Of a stretch of 64,000 nucleotides of DNA, positions 1-9,239 are shown one piece after another; the first letter of the stretch is position 1, and each line of letters starts with the position of its first letter. The DNA comes from Haliea sp. (GTDB taxonomy: Bacteria > Pseudomonadota > Gammaproteobacteria > Pseudomonadales > Halieaceae): positions 1 to 64,000 of the forward strand of contig NZNC01000023.1 of NCBI GenBank assembly GCA_002692965.1, given 5' to 3'. A model generated the notes under the pieces. It saw nothing but the letters and a program-made list of their open reading frames with translations, was not told the DNA's origin and did not search any database. A program made the translations under genes and the position numbers.

Positions 1-2325
1 CGTCACCACCAGCTCACTCGCAGGTGTCGCACTCAGACTGCCGGTAATCGTCGCCTGACCACTGTCCTCTTCGCTCACAGTGACGTCGTTCAGGGTCAGA
101 GTGACAATATCATCGGCATCGTCGGTGATGGTCGAGGTGACCACGCCGCCGTCCAGCTCCACCGTCTCGTACACGTTCTGGGTGAACGACTGGCCTTCAC
201 CCGTCGCCAGCGCTACCGTGTACTGCTCGCCGTTGTCGGCAAAGGCATCATCCACCAGCGCCGCACTGAACACCGCGCCGATCTGCACCGTGGTGCCCGA
301 GGGCGTGTAGTCCTCGTCCTGGGCGGTGATGTTCTCGAACACCACGTCCACGTTGGTGCCGTCCAGGCCGGTCAGCAGATTGCCCTCTTCGTCCTGGGCA
401 ATCACCTTGTAGTACAGCGTCTCTTCCTCGGCTCCTTCGTTCTGCGTGGGATCCCCCAGCGGGTTGCCCTGGGCGTCCACCGCAATCACCTGCAGCGTCA
501 CCACGTCCGGATCCGGCTCCGTGTTCGGGACCGTGTCGTCGAGGATCGTGGTGGTCACGCTGTTATTTGCCGGATCGGGGGACAACGAATCGAAACCACC
601 ACCGGAGAGCCCGCTGATGGTGATGACGATGGTCTCGCCATTGTCGGCAATGTAGTCATCGATCGTGGGCAGAGTGAAGGTCGTGGAAGACTGTCCAGCC
701 GGAATCACGACCTGGGCCTGGCTGGTGTAGTCAGAGCCGTCAGTGGCAGTTCCCGTATAGGTCAGGGTGACAGTTACCGGCGTATTCGCGGTATCCGTGA
801 GGCTGACCGTGTATTCACCCGTGACATTGCCCTCTACCACGGTGGCGGGCCCAGTGATACTGGCGAACTGGGGCTCCGGCTGCGGCGGCGGGGGGGGCGG
901 CGGAGGCGGCGGCTCCGTGCCATCGATAATCGTCACCACGCCCTGATTATCGGCAATGGTCGCGCCACTGGCATTGCTCAGGTTGACCAGGAACTGCTCC
1001 GTGGCCTCTTCAATCGCATCTTCGTTGGTCTGAATCTGGATTGTGATTGCGGTCTGACCTGGAGCAAAGGTAACAGTGCCGGTCTCGGGGTCATAGTCAC
1101 CACCGATGACCGTCGCCGTGTCATCCAGGGTACCGAACTGAACAGAGACGGGGCCGTCAACAGCTTCCGACAGGCTGAGGGTCAGCTCCGCCGTCTGCCC
1201 CTCGGTTACCGTCACATCATTGATGGAGATAGTCGGCAGGGAACCATCGATAATCGTCACGACACCCTGACCATCAGCGATGGTCGCACCGGTGGCGTTG
1301 CTAAGATTGACCAGGAACTGCTCGGTCCCTTCGAGGATCGCATCCTCATTGGTCTGGACCTGGATGACCGCACTGGTCTGACCTGGAGCGAAGGTCAGGG
1401 TACCGGTCTCGGGGTCATAGTCGGCGCCGGATACCGTCGCGGTATCGTCCAGGGTGCCGAACTGCACCGTGACCGGCTGGTCACTGGGGCCCGACAGTGA
1501 AACGGTCAGCTCGGCCGTTTCGCCTTCAACCACGGTGACATCGTCGATGCTGATGGTAATCGGCTCGGGCGCAGGTTCGGGAACGGTCACGCGTACAGTC
1601 GCGGTATCCTCGGCATTGCCATCGGGCGTCGTGGCGGTATAGGTGAAGATGTCCTCGCCGAAGAAGCCCTCATTCGGAGTGTAGGTGACAGTGCCATCCG
1701 GGTTGATCACGACGGTGCCGTTCTCGGGCTGAGTGACTGCGGTCACTATCGAGCCCTCAATGAATACGTCGTTGGTCTGGACCGGAATGACCACACTTTC
1801 ACCCGGCTCGGTGGTGGCTTCGTCATCGATCGCATCAACGGTGATCAGCGGATCCTGATCGACAGGCACAGCGGCCTCGGGGGCGGCCAGGTTGGCCTGG
1901 ATGTGGAAATCGTCGGTCTCCTCGACGATCCGCGCCAGGCGCACGAAGCTGTGCCCGCCGCCTTCGCCACCATCACCACCGGCACCGGCGGCCGTGGCCT
2001 CCAGATCCTCGAGGATATCCCCCTCGCCTTCTTCCAGGGCCGCGAGTACGGCCTCCACGGTCTCGTCCTCGACAGCGCTCTCGTCGGCACCGGCAGCCCG
2101 CTCAGCGATGATATCCCGGGTCAGGGTCATCTCCGGAACATCGACAACCGCGAAGGGCGTACCGTCCGCGAGCGCCAGCTCCACCGATCCGCCTTCTGGC
2201 GTCACTACGGTCTCGCCCTCCCGGATCACATCACCGGGCTGGAGTTCACGAAGCTGCCCATTTTCGTCACGGGCATACGCTTTGCCCTGAACGGCCACAA
2301 CAGTGGCGATTGCTTGATCTGCCAT
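1..2325 (-). CDS. LapA-type giant RTX adhesin, N-terminal part (runs off window)
   Basis: The open frame runs from an ATG at 2325 (GGGAG ribosome site upstream) to base 1 without a stop: 775 residues of a longer protein. Residues 1-110 look like the retention module of LapA-type biofilm adhesins, which plugs the outer-membrane channel. TAAG at residues 111-114 matches the site cut by the periplasmic protease LapG, and a Gly-rich linker follows. Next come a cadherin-like domain (about 155-240), two near-identical tandem 108-residue Calx-beta repeats (about 250-465), a poly-Pro hinge (about 470-484) and more Calx-beta-like domains. The protein is very acidic, as expected for a calcium-dependent adhesin. 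The C-terminal RTX and secretion signal lie outside the window. The likely exporter is the LapB/LapC pair at 10571-14115. LapD, LapG and the TolC-like LapE are not in the window. Confidence 0.88.
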   Translation of the reverse strand, partial: MADQAIATVVAVQGKAYARDENGQLRELQPGDVIREGETVVTPEGGSVELALADGTPFAVVDVPEMTLTRDIIAERAAGADESAVEDETVEAVLAALEEGEGDILEDLEATAAGAGGDGGEGGGHSFVRLARIVEETDDFHIQANLAAPEAAVPVDQDPLITVDAIDDEATTEPGESVVIPVQTNDVFIEGSIVTAVTQPENGTVVINPDGTVTYTPNEGFFGEDIFTYTATTPDGNAEDTATVRVTVPEPAPEPITISIDDVTVVEGETAELTVSLSGPSDQPVTVQFGTLDDTATVSGADYDPETGTLTFAPGQTSAVIQVQTNEDAILEGTEQFLVNLSNATGATIADGQGVVTIIDGSLPTISINDVTVTEGQTAELTLSLSEAVDGPVSVQFGTLDDTATVIGGDYDPETGTVTFAPGQTAITIQIQTNEDAIEEATEQFLVNLSNASGATIADNQGVVTIIDGTEPPPPPPPPPPQPEPQFASITGPATVVEGNVTGEYTVSLTDTANTPVTVTLTYTGTATDGSDYTSQAQVVIPAGQSSTTFTLPTIDDYIADNGETIVITISGLSGGGFDSLSPDPANNSVTTTILDDTVPNTEPDPDVVTLQVIAVDAQGNPLGDPTQNEGAEEETLYYKVIAQDEEGNLLTGLDGTNVDVVFENITAQDEDYTPSGTTVQIGAVFSAALVDDAFADNGEQYTVALATGEGQSFTQNVYETVELDGGVVTSTITDDADDIVTLTLNDVTVSEEDSGQATITGSLSATPASELVVT
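922..1570 (-). repeat. Tandem 324-bp repeat encoding Calx-beta domains
   Basis: The sequence beginning ATCGATAATCGTCAC at 922 recurs at 1246, a 324-bp period (108 codons), with strong identity along the unit. It encodes two consecutive Calx-beta repeats of the adhesin. This is intragenic domain duplication, not a mobile repeat. Confidence 0.8.
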
Positions 2326-2632
2326 TTTCTCGCTCCCTTAGGCTGCGGACTCGGTCCGCTGCGCGGTTTTCTGACTATCTGTCCCGATGATGCGCCCGGG
2401 AGCGAGCAGGCGCATTGTACTAAAGGACAACAATGAGGCCGGTGAGCGTGACGCAGGTCACGAATTTGACAGAAGATTTCGAAAAACTACCTGAAGACTA
2501 CCGATTTAACGCATAACCTCCGCGCTCATATCGCGCATTCGTTTACTCCTGAAGCGCCAAGTACATGTCAATGCACCTGATCAGCTCTAGGTAACAGGCG
2601 CCCTCTGATTTACCAGTTCGATGATTAGACTC
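2326..2632 (-). other. 307-bp upstream region of the adhesin gene
   Basis: No substantial gene is visible. On the minus strand it holds a CRP-like palindrome (2448-2461), a possible TACAAT -10 element near 2415, and a 10-codon ORF with a good ribosome site (2506-2538). It is the only place for an adhesin-specific promoter between this gene and the pilin operon upstream. I see no rho-independent terminator for the pilin operon. Confidence 0.5.
2448..2461. promoter_or_regulatory. CRP/Vfr-like palindrome upstream of the adhesin
   Basis: GTGA-N6-TCAC, extended to a perfect CGTGAC-GCAG-GTCACG inverted repeat, 123-136 bp upstream of the adhesin ATG. This matches the core of the CRP-family consensus, although the flanking T and A of TGTGA/TCACA are C and G here. 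The regulator is not identifiable from sequence alone. Confidence 0.35.
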
Positions 2633-2950
2633 TCACAGCTCCAGGTCCTCGTATTCGGCCTGCGCCCCTTTACTGGAGAATCGCTGCGACCTCGGGTCAA
2701 TGCACTCCTCGAGCACCCGTCCCGCGGGCACTTTTGCAGCATAAGCCGGTCCAGCCTCGCCGGTGACCACCAGCCGGGCACGTTCCAGGCTGTCCGCCTG
2801 CACACCGATAAACCGCCTCTCGCCATCCGGCTCGACAACCTGGCACACGAATTGGCCCTGGGGCATGGGCATCTGCGCCATTGCAGCGGGGGTGAAAACC
2901 ACGCCACAGGCGAGTACTACGGGATAAAACCTGTTGCAAATACGCATCAT
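2633..2950 (-). CDS. Small exported protein of unknown function, 105 aa
   Basis: I do not recognise a family. The protein starts with tandem ATGs at 2950/2947 and has a Sec-type signal peptide of about 25 residues (hydrophobic core, cut near AMA-Q). About 80 mature residues follow, with two cysteines that could form a disulfide. It lies 22 bp downstream of pilE on the same strand, so it is probably the last gene of the minor-pilin operon. A role in pilus or periplasmic function is inferred only from that position. Confidence 0.6.
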   Translation of the reverse strand: MMRICNRFYPVVLACGVVFTPAAMAQMPMPQGQFVCQVVEPDGERRFIGVQADSLERARLVVTGEAGPAYAAKVPAGRVLEECIDPRSQRFSSKGAQAEYEDLEL

Positions 2951-2972
2951 CGACCTCGCGTGCTACAAATCA

Positions 2973-3416
2973 CTACCAGCAATCATTCGGCGTGGTCCCC
3001 GTGGCAGAACGGTTGCCGAAGGAATCCAGGGTAAAGCTCGTGCATCGATCATCGGCAGCCTGCGGCGACCCGGCAACGGGTGTCGCGGTCAGTTCGTAGC
3101 AGGTCACGATGCTGCCTCCCGTGCACACTGCGGCATCCACGGAATAATGCCCCTCGTCCGACACCAGTGGATCAGTCGCATATCCGAGCTGCGTCATGTC
3201 CAGGGTATACCTGCCCTGGTCGAGCAGATACTGCTCCTGGCGATTCGCGGCATCCAGCAGGGCGGATATCGCATCGCTGCGCCGCCCCTTCTGCAGACTC
3301 CCCTGGTAGGAGGGCAGGGCAACCATCAGCAGGATGCCCACAATAACCACGACGATCATGACTTCAATCAGCGTGAAGCCAGCGTCACGACCTCCCGGTG
3401 TCAGGGCACGCAACAT
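2973..3416 (-). CDS. pilE: Type IV minor pilin PilE
   Basis: The 147-residue prepilin has a short leader ending in Gly13, then FTLIE with Glu at +5, the site for PilD cleavage and N-methylation, followed by a hydrophobic assembly helix. The C-terminal half carries the paired cysteines expected of a pilin D-region. The ATG at 3416 overlaps the pilY1 stop (TGATG), so translation is probably coupled. A TTG three bases upstream is less likely. In Pseudomonas, PilE is a minor pilin that joins PilVWX and PilY1 in the priming complex at the pilus tip, and the gene order here is the same. Confidence 0.9.
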   Translation of the reverse strand: MLRALTPGGRDAGFTLIEVMIVVVIVGILLMVALPSYQGSLQKGRRSDAISALLDAANRQEQYLLDQGRYTLDMTQLGYATDPLVSDEGHYSVDAAVCTGGSIVTCYELTATPVAGSPQAADDRCTSFTLDSFGNRSATGTTPNDCW

Positions 3417-6400
3417 CAATACTGCTCCTGGAACCAGTAGTTGCCGTAGGGAGCCGGCAGGGTCGTGTTGATGTCACACACACCACCCGTGCAGTCCTCC
3501 TCGCCGTCACCGTCAGCGTCGCCGGCAGGCGTACCCGGCGGCAGCAGCAGGCGAATCTTGCCGTCCTCGCCGAAGTGCAACGAGGGCGTATCGGGGATAA
3601 TCGGCCCCAGCGGTATGATATTCCCCGCACCCGTGAAGAGGTTGCGGGTATAGAGGCGCCCCGCCCCGGAGAGCGGTTCACAGATGTTGATGTCGCTCAA
3701 CAGGTCGTTGGGCGTGAATGTCGTGAAGTAGACAACGCCATTGATGGTCACCGACTTGGCCAGGCTCTTTTCTCCCGAATTTTCCAGGTGAATACGCCAG
3801 CCACTGGCGGCATTGAGCGCTATCAGCGCCTCCTCCTGTTCGGTCGCGGTGCCGGTATTCAGGGGGTTGTCAGTAATATTGAACAACTGTCCCTCGGTCA
3901 GGGGCAGGGAGCACCTGAAATCCGAGAAGCCCTCCTCGCCACACTCACTACTGTTTGGGCGCTCGGTGCTGTACGGGGCCACCTGCAGATCCTTGAGCAT
4001 GTAGAAGCGGTTGTTGACATCGGTGGCATTGGGGTTGGTCCGGTCACCCGAGCCAATCAGGACCGCATCCACCGGCGTGCCGGCAATGCGGATACGCACC
4101 ACGTCCGGCGCATTGAAGAAGCGCCGGTCGCTCGACGTTCCCCCGCCAGCCAGGCTCGCAAGCTTGTTGATCTGCCAGGTATCCTGGGACGCGGTCGGCA
4201 GGACGTTGCCGGGCATGTCGACCCGCCACACGTTGCCCCCGGTGTCGGCAAAATAAATCCGGTCGCTAAGTTCATCGCCGTTGCTGTCGACCACCGTGAC
4301 CGGGGCAGCCACCGAGTGCAGCAGGCCCGTCGCCGACAGATTGGTCGCGCTGTTACCGGCCGGCGTCACGCTCCAGACCAGGGCACCGGTATCCGCGTCG
4401 ACCACGAAGATTCCACGCCCGCTGTCATCGGGTGTTGCAACTCCGGAGCCGTCCTTATCGGTATCATAGCCCGCACCGAAGATGACCACCGGCTTGGGCA
4501 CGCCGTCATCGTCACGGTAGCCCGGGATCCGGGTAACAACCGGCTCCGACCAGGTTTGCGCCAGCTCGGAGAAGCCCGCCGTATCATTGCCTATACGCCA
4601 CTTGAAGGCGGGCGACGCGGGATTGGAGAGATCCAGTGCATAATAGGAACTGCCTCCGCGTCGCATGCCCAGGTAGACCCAGACCTTGTCACCATCACTG
4701 GCGTCGAGGGTCCCGTCGCCGTTGTTGTCCCGGGTATAGACAGTCGCGGTCAGGTCCATGCCATAGATGTTGTCGCTGCTGAGGGCATTGCGACGCCGCT
4801 GGGGCAGGATGGGGATCAGCTCCTTGGGGAAAAATGCCCAGTCTTCCTGGCCATCATCGCCACCAAACAGGTGCACGAAGCCGGCGTTGGTTCCAACCAG
4901 CAGCCTGAGATCGGGGTTCTCCTCGGTAAAGCTTCCCAGCTCCCCGTAATTCAGGACGAGCGGCTGGCTGTGCAACACGTCACCCATGATCCAGTTTCTC
5001 GGCTCGTCGGTATTATTATCCCCGTCGCTGTCGTAGGCATCGTGACCCCGCGCCCAGGCCACCTGCTTTTCGAACGCCGACTCGTTAGCCGCCCCGAAAA
5101 GCGAATAGACCTGGCTCATGCTCGCGACACCCAGGGCGCTCGCGTCAAGATTGTCCACGGTAAAGGCTTCCAGGGCGCCATTGCTGCCGGTATCGCTGTA
5201 GATGGAACGCGTGTCGGGATTGCGGCTAGCCAGCAATGCCCCGACGCCGCCTTTCTCGACGTCGCCACCATCCTGGGAGCTGCCCCAGAAGGTAGCAGCG
5301 GTGTCCTTGATATAACCGGTTTCGGGGTCGAGCGCGGGGCTGCCATTGCGGTCGACGAGAACCGCCTCCCCGTCGCTGAGGCTCAGCCTGAGTTTCTTGA
5401 TGTTGCCCGGCCAGTCCACCGAGTCGCGCGGCTTGAACATCGCGTAGAATATCTCGTCACGACTCTGCGTGCGGGTGAAGGTATCAACGGCCACCGCCGG
5501 TGAGGTAAAGGTGGTATCGGTCGACAGGATACTGGTGATGGCACCCCGGAATGCTTCCGTCAGCTCCCTGGCGTCATTGGCGGTGTAGTACAACCCCTTG
5601 CCGTTGTTCGCCGCATCCTCGAGCAACTTCTGGTCCGTTGTAAAACCGATGGTGTAGGTAATGGCAAACTGGTTGCCGTTGCTGCTGTCGCCATCCAGGT
5701 CGGTATTGGCCATGTACTCCGTCAACTGCGGCAGGCAGTTGGTGGTCCAGTCATCGTCGGCATCCAGGTAGCGATCACAGGTCTTTCCCGTAAGGCTGCG
5801 AATGGCGTCGTTGGCCGAAGTATCCCGCTGCGGGAAACCATCGGTCATCAGGATGACATAGGTATAGGCACAGTCAGTTGTAGGTGAAATATAGCGTCCC
5901 CCACTTTCTGCGCGCCGGTCTCGTTCAAGGACATCGTAAACACCGTAGTCATCCCTTCCACCCCGGGCCTCATAACCGTAAAGAACCGAGTCCCCGGCGA
6001 TATAGCGGTAGGCCTCGTACATCGACTCGCATATCGGCGTACTTCCGGCATGGTCGATATCTTTGACATCGTCGATGAGGTCTTCCCGCTCGTCACCCGA
6101 CATGTTGCCGATGATGCGGCGCACCACACGACCGCCCTGATCGTAATTGAACTCCATCAGGCCGAAATCAATGCCGGGGTTGGTGCTAATGATGGAACTG
6201 ACGACATCCTGCGCGATCTCCAGCCGCGAGCGCGGTTCCTCGAGGGACTCGTCGTGGAGCCAGTCCAGGTAGTGGGAGGTGAAAAAGGTATACGATTCAT
6301 CCCCCCAATCCATGGACGGATCGACACTGGGGCCGTACTCGGAACCGGTCTCGACATTGTTCCGGGGGAAGCCGTCCGCCACCTCGCTGCCGTTGTCGGC

Positions 6401-7063
6401 AATGCCCTGCACCTCATCGTCGCGACACTCGACATGCCGCGGGCTCTTGACGCTGGCGATCAGGGCCTGCCAGCTCCCGGGCCGTACATAATCGTCGGAG
6501 CACTCCTGGGTCGGCGCACTGTCGTACTCCCAGTCACCCCACTCAATGCACCACCAAAGAAAGGAGCGACGACACTCGCGGGTATAACACCCCCCATTTC
6601 TAAGAGTCGTACCGCTCGGGCAGACCTGCGGACCGCACTCCCCTGGGACCGATTCTGAGTCCACCCACCTCCGTGCGCGGGTCGCGGTGAACTGGCCTTC
6701 CTCATCGAGGAGAGTGTAGGACGAGGCGCAGCGATTGGAGCTGGCATTGAACCAGTTGTTGCTGCCGGGGGACGGGGTGGTGCCATCGGTGGACCAGTAG
6801 ATCCGGCCGCTGCCGAACTTGTTGTCGTAAGGATCCGGCGGATTCGGGTCGTAGGGGGGGCGCTGCTGATCGACCTCGAAGCTCATGGAGCCCGAGTCGT
6901 CAAACACGATGAGCACCCGCGGGCGAGCGGTGGAGGCAACATTGGCCTCCGCCTGATAGATCTCGGTATCGTCGGCCAGCGCGACCGCCGGGCCGAACAG
7001 GCCTGAAACCGCCACGACCAGGGCCGTTGCCCCAAACCTGATAACGTCGCCTACACTGTACAT
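3416..7063 (-). CDS. pilY1: Type IV pilus tip adhesin PilY1
   Basis: The protein has 1215 residues. The ATG at 7063 is preferred over the TTG at 7090 because GGGAG lies upstream and a signal peptide (about 30 residues, cut after ALA) begins right there. Residues about 45-520 form a von Willebrand A domain with the metal-binding DDSGSMS at 55-61 and a Cys-rich insertion. The C-terminal half is the PilY1 beta-propeller, with Asp-rich calcium loops such as DNNGDG near residue 775. PilY1 sits at the pilus tip and acts in adhesion, mechanosensing and control of extension and retraction. It is flanked by pilX and pilE, as in pseudomonads. Confidence 0.93.
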   Translation of the reverse strand: MYSVGDVIRFGATALVVAVSGLFGPAVALADDTEIYQAEANVASTARPRVLIVFDDSGSMSFEVDQQRPPYDPNPPDPYDNKFGSGRIYWSTDGTTPSPGSNNWFNASSNRCASSYTLLDEEGQFTATRARRWVDSESVPGECGPQVCPSGTTLRNGGCYTRECRRSFLWWCIEWGDWEYDSAPTQECSDDYVRPGSWQALIASVKSPRHVECRDDEVQGIADNGSEVADGFPRNNVETGSEYGPSVDPSMDWGDESYTFFTSHYLDWLHDESLEEPRSRLEIAQDVVSSIISTNPGIDFGLMEFNYDQGGRVVRRIIGNMSGDEREDLIDDVKDIDHAGSTPICESMYEAYRYIAGDSVLYGYEARGGRDDYGVYDVLERDRRAESGGRYISPTTDCAYTYVILMTDGFPQRDTSANDAIRSLTGKTCDRYLDADDDWTTNCLPQLTEYMANTDLDGDSSNGNQFAITYTIGFTTDQKLLEDAANNGKGLYYTANDARELTEAFRGAITSILSTDTTFTSPAVAVDTFTRTQSRDEIFYAMFKPRDSVDWPGNIKKLRLSLSDGEAVLVDRNGSPALDPETGYIKDTAATFWGSSQDGGDVEKGGVGALLASRNPDTRSIYSDTGSNGALEAFTVDNLDASALGVASMSQVYSLFGAANESAFEKQVAWARGHDAYDSDGDNNTDEPRNWIMGDVLHSQPLVLNYGELGSFTEENPDLRLLVGTNAGFVHLFGGDDGQEDWAFFPKELIPILPQRRRNALSSDNIYGMDLTATVYTRDNNGDGTLDASDGDKVWVYLGMRRGGSSYYALDLSNPASPAFKWRIGNDTAGFSELAQTWSEPVVTRIPGYRDDDGVPKPVVIFGAGYDTDKDGSGVATPDDSGRGIFVVDADTGALVWSVTPAGNSATNLSATGLLHSVAAPVTVVDSNGDELSDRIYFADTGGNVWRVDMPGNVLPTASQDTWQINKLASLAGGGTSSDRRFFNAPDVVRIRIAGTPVDAVLIGSGDRTNPNATDVNNRFYMLKDLQVAPYSTERPNSSECGEEGFSDFRCSLPLTEGQLFNITDNPLNTGTATEQEEALIALNAASGWRIHLENSGEKSLAKSVTINGVVYFTTFTPNDLLSDINICEPLSGAGRLYTRNLFTGAGNIIPLGPIIPDTPSLHFGEDGKIRLLLPPGTPAGDADGDGEEDCTGGVCDINTTLPAPYGNYWFQEQY

Positions 7064-7099
7064 AGCCCCATCTCCCGACTGCCGGGACAATACTCCCGG

Positions 7100-7588
7100 T
7101 CAGCCTGATTCACCGATCACCGTCTTGACCACACCCATTTCAACCTGGGTGCGCGCCTTTCTGTCTACATCGTGCTCCGATACCACCCGGTAAAAATCGC
7201 AGTCGAACACGCCGATACTGCTCCCGGCACCTTCCTCGGGAGGCCTGGGGCACTCGCGTGCCGGGGCGATGAGAAAAACCTCAACCGCCACCGAGCTGCT
7301 GCCATCCTTGAGGGCATTCAAAGGATGATCCTCATCGGCAAAATCCGCGAAGGGGTCGACCTGGTCCAGCCTCACAAAGGGATCATCCGCGGTATTCGCC
7401 AGTCCCAGGGCCGCGTAGACACCCGCCTCTGCCGCCTGAAATGAATCATAGGCGTCCTGCATGTTCCCCGCCATCCGCAGCCTCAGGGAACTGTTCATCG
7501 CCGCGGTTATACCGATCACGGTGACCACCAGCAGCAGGAGCAGGGACACCACCAGCGCCACGCCACGGTTACGCCGGGAGACAGTCAC
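7100..7588 (-). CDS. pilX: Type IV minor pilin PilX
   Basis: The 162-residue protein starts with GTG, overlapping the pilW stop (GTGA). The leader ends in Gly9, followed by a long hydrophobic helix. The usual Glu at +5 is absent, which is typical of PilX/GspK-class minor pilins at the very tip. The remainder is a globular domain with two cysteines in its C-terminal part. It is the fourth gene of the fimT-pilV-pilW-pilX-pilY1-pilE series. Confidence 0.88.
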   Translation of the reverse strand: MTVSRRNRGVALVVSLLLLLVVTVIGITAAMNSSLRLRMAGNMQDAYDSFQAAEAGVYAALGLANTADDPFVRLDQVDPFADFADEDHPLNALKDGSSSVAVEVFLIAPARECPRPPEEGAGSSIGVFDCDFYRVVSEHDVDRKARTQVEMGVVKTVIGESG

Positions 7589-8598
7589 AGGCCCCCCCGT
7601 ATCATCAGCTTCGGGTTGCGCATGGACACCTTGTTCTGCACCAACAGACGCCTCCAGTTGCCGCCGGGGGTGACAGTCACCCCGCCCAGCTCATAGGACT
7701 TGTTGTCCTCGTAGCCCGGATCCTCCGCCAGACTGCGCAGAAGCAGGGAGATTTCCACCGCCTCGACCCGGGCCCAGACACCTGCGGCGACGGCGCCGGC
7801 GGTGGTCATCCAGGTATCGACCTCCCCATTGAAGGGCGCATTGGCGTCCACGCCGAAGCGAAACCTCAGGTCCTCCGCACCGGGAACCAGTTCCTCGGTG
7901 GTCAGTTCCATCTGGCCCGCCCCCGCGTTCCAGCCCAAGACGCGCCGGCTGAGGCTGAGCTCACCACCGTTGTCACGAATATAGAACATCTGCACCCGGT
8001 AGGGCCAGGCGACACCCAGGGGCACATCGGCGCCCTCGCGCACGTCGGGGGCAGTATCGGCACCATCCAGCAGCACGCCACGCTCGCTGTTGGCGATGAC
8101 ATAGACGTCCTGGGCATCCAGCCCTGTCGGGAAACTTATCACACCGTCGCGGGCGGCGGATGCATTGTCGGGATCCGCATCGTAGCGGGGGTCCGGCAGC
8201 ACGTGCTTGATCAGCAGCACCTCGGTACCCGTGCGAGCATCGGGAACACAGCCAAAGACCGGCGAACCACTGGCGGCGGTAGCGGCGAGTAGATAGCTGC
8301 CCACCTCGTAGGCCCCCGCCAGGCCAGCGCAATCCCCGGCCACGGCACCGAGATTGCCGTCCAGGGCGATGTCGCGGGGGTGGGCCGCACCGAAAAAGCC
8401 CACATGCCGCAAGGCCTCGGTCAGCATCTGGACGGCGAAGCGACCGTGTTCGGACAGCTGGGCCACCTGCTCGGTTTCCGTGTAGGAGCGCTTGGCGCCC
8501 AGGTAAATGACCACCAGGCCACTGATCAGCACCAGGCCCAGCACCACGGAAACCATGAACTCGATCAGTGAAAAGCCTTTGGCTCGCCGCGCGCTCAC
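7585..8598 (-). CDS. pilW: Type IV minor pilin PilW
   Basis: The 337-residue prepilin has a leader ending in Gly8, then FSLIE with Glu at +5 and a 20-residue hydrophobic helix. The large globular domain is typical of PilW/GspJ minor pilins. The GTG start overlaps the pilV stop and the gene end overlaps the pilX start, so pilV, pilW and pilX are probably translationally coupled. Confidence 0.9.
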   Translation of the reverse strand: MSARRAKGFSLIEFMVSVVLGLVLISGLVVIYLGAKRSYTETEQVAQLSEHGRFAVQMLTEALRHVGFFGAAHPRDIALDGNLGAVAGDCAGLAGAYEVGSYLLAATAASGSPVFGCVPDARTGTEVLLIKHVLPDPRYDADPDNASAARDGVISFPTGLDAQDVYVIANSERGVLLDGADTAPDVREGADVPLGVAWPYRVQMFYIRDNGGELSLSRRVLGWNAGAGQMELTTEELVPGAEDLRFRFGVDANAPFNGEVDTWMTTAGAVAAGVWARVEAVEISLLLRSLAEDPGYEDNKSYELGGVTVTPGGNWRRLLVQNKVSMRNPKLMIRGGL

Positions 8599-9239
8599 AA
8601 CTCTGCCTCATCAATTACAAAAGTACTCACCACCAGCTGCCTGCGATAATCGTCGTCGCCGGCATCCTCTCCGCCACAGGCCTCCCCCCCGGCCGGCACG
8701 GCGTCCTGGCTCTCCGTCAGCCCACGCCACTGCAGGAGAATTCGGACCATCCCCGTGCGGGTTTTCCCGGCGTCGGCCACGAAAACAACACAGGCTCGCG
8801 GTTCTATCAAGCCGCCACTGTTGATGGTGCTGCCGTCCTCTTCGAAGGTGACAGCCGCGCCGTCCAGTGCCCTTTCAATCTGCCACAGATCGAAGTCCGC
8901 CAGTTGCTCGGGTGTGCAGGCGACCGCGCTGCAGTCCGTGGTGGGGGGATCTTCGATGGACCCCGCCCCCAGGGGACTGTCTAGATCGCGTTCCGCATAG
9001 GTCTCGATACCGCGGGGATTGATCCGTATGCGCTCGACGAAATCATTTGCCAGCAGCACCGCCCTGCTGCGCTGTATCGACTGGTGTTGCGAGCTCTTGG
9101 ACAAGAGCTGCAGACTGACCGCACCCAGGAGTCCCACCGACAGGATCAGGAAGGTGACCAGTGCCTCTATCAGGGTCACCCCTCTCTGGCGGCGGCCACG
9201 CCCCCGGCTGCCGAACCGGGCATCAACAGGACACATCAT
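8595..9239 (-). CDS. pilV: Type IV minor pilin PilV
   Basis: About 214 residues. A basic leader ends in Gly20, then VTLIE and a hydrophobic helix, followed by a globular domain with several cysteines. The start is uncertain. An ATG at 9251 lies directly on the GAGG that would serve as its ribosome site, so the ATG pair at 9239/9236, about 12-15 nt further on, is more plausible. The gene overlaps the end of fimT by about 17 bp. Family: PilV/GspI-like minor pilin. Confidence 0.88.
   Translation of the reverse strand: MMCPVDARFGSRGRGRRQRGVTLIEALVTFLILSVGLLGAVSLQLLSKSSQHQSIQRSRAVLLANDFVERIRINPRGIETYAERDLDSPLGAGSIEDPPTTDCSAVACTPEQLADFDLWQIERALDGAAVTFEEDGSTINSGGLIEPRACVVFVADAGKTRTGMVRILLQWRGLTESQDAVPAGGEACGGEDAGDDDYRRQLVVSTFVIDEAEL

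Noticed and set aside
922-1570. Tandem repeat as a mobile element
   Set aside because: The repeat is in frame and encodes Calx-beta domains, so it is domain duplication within the adhesin.
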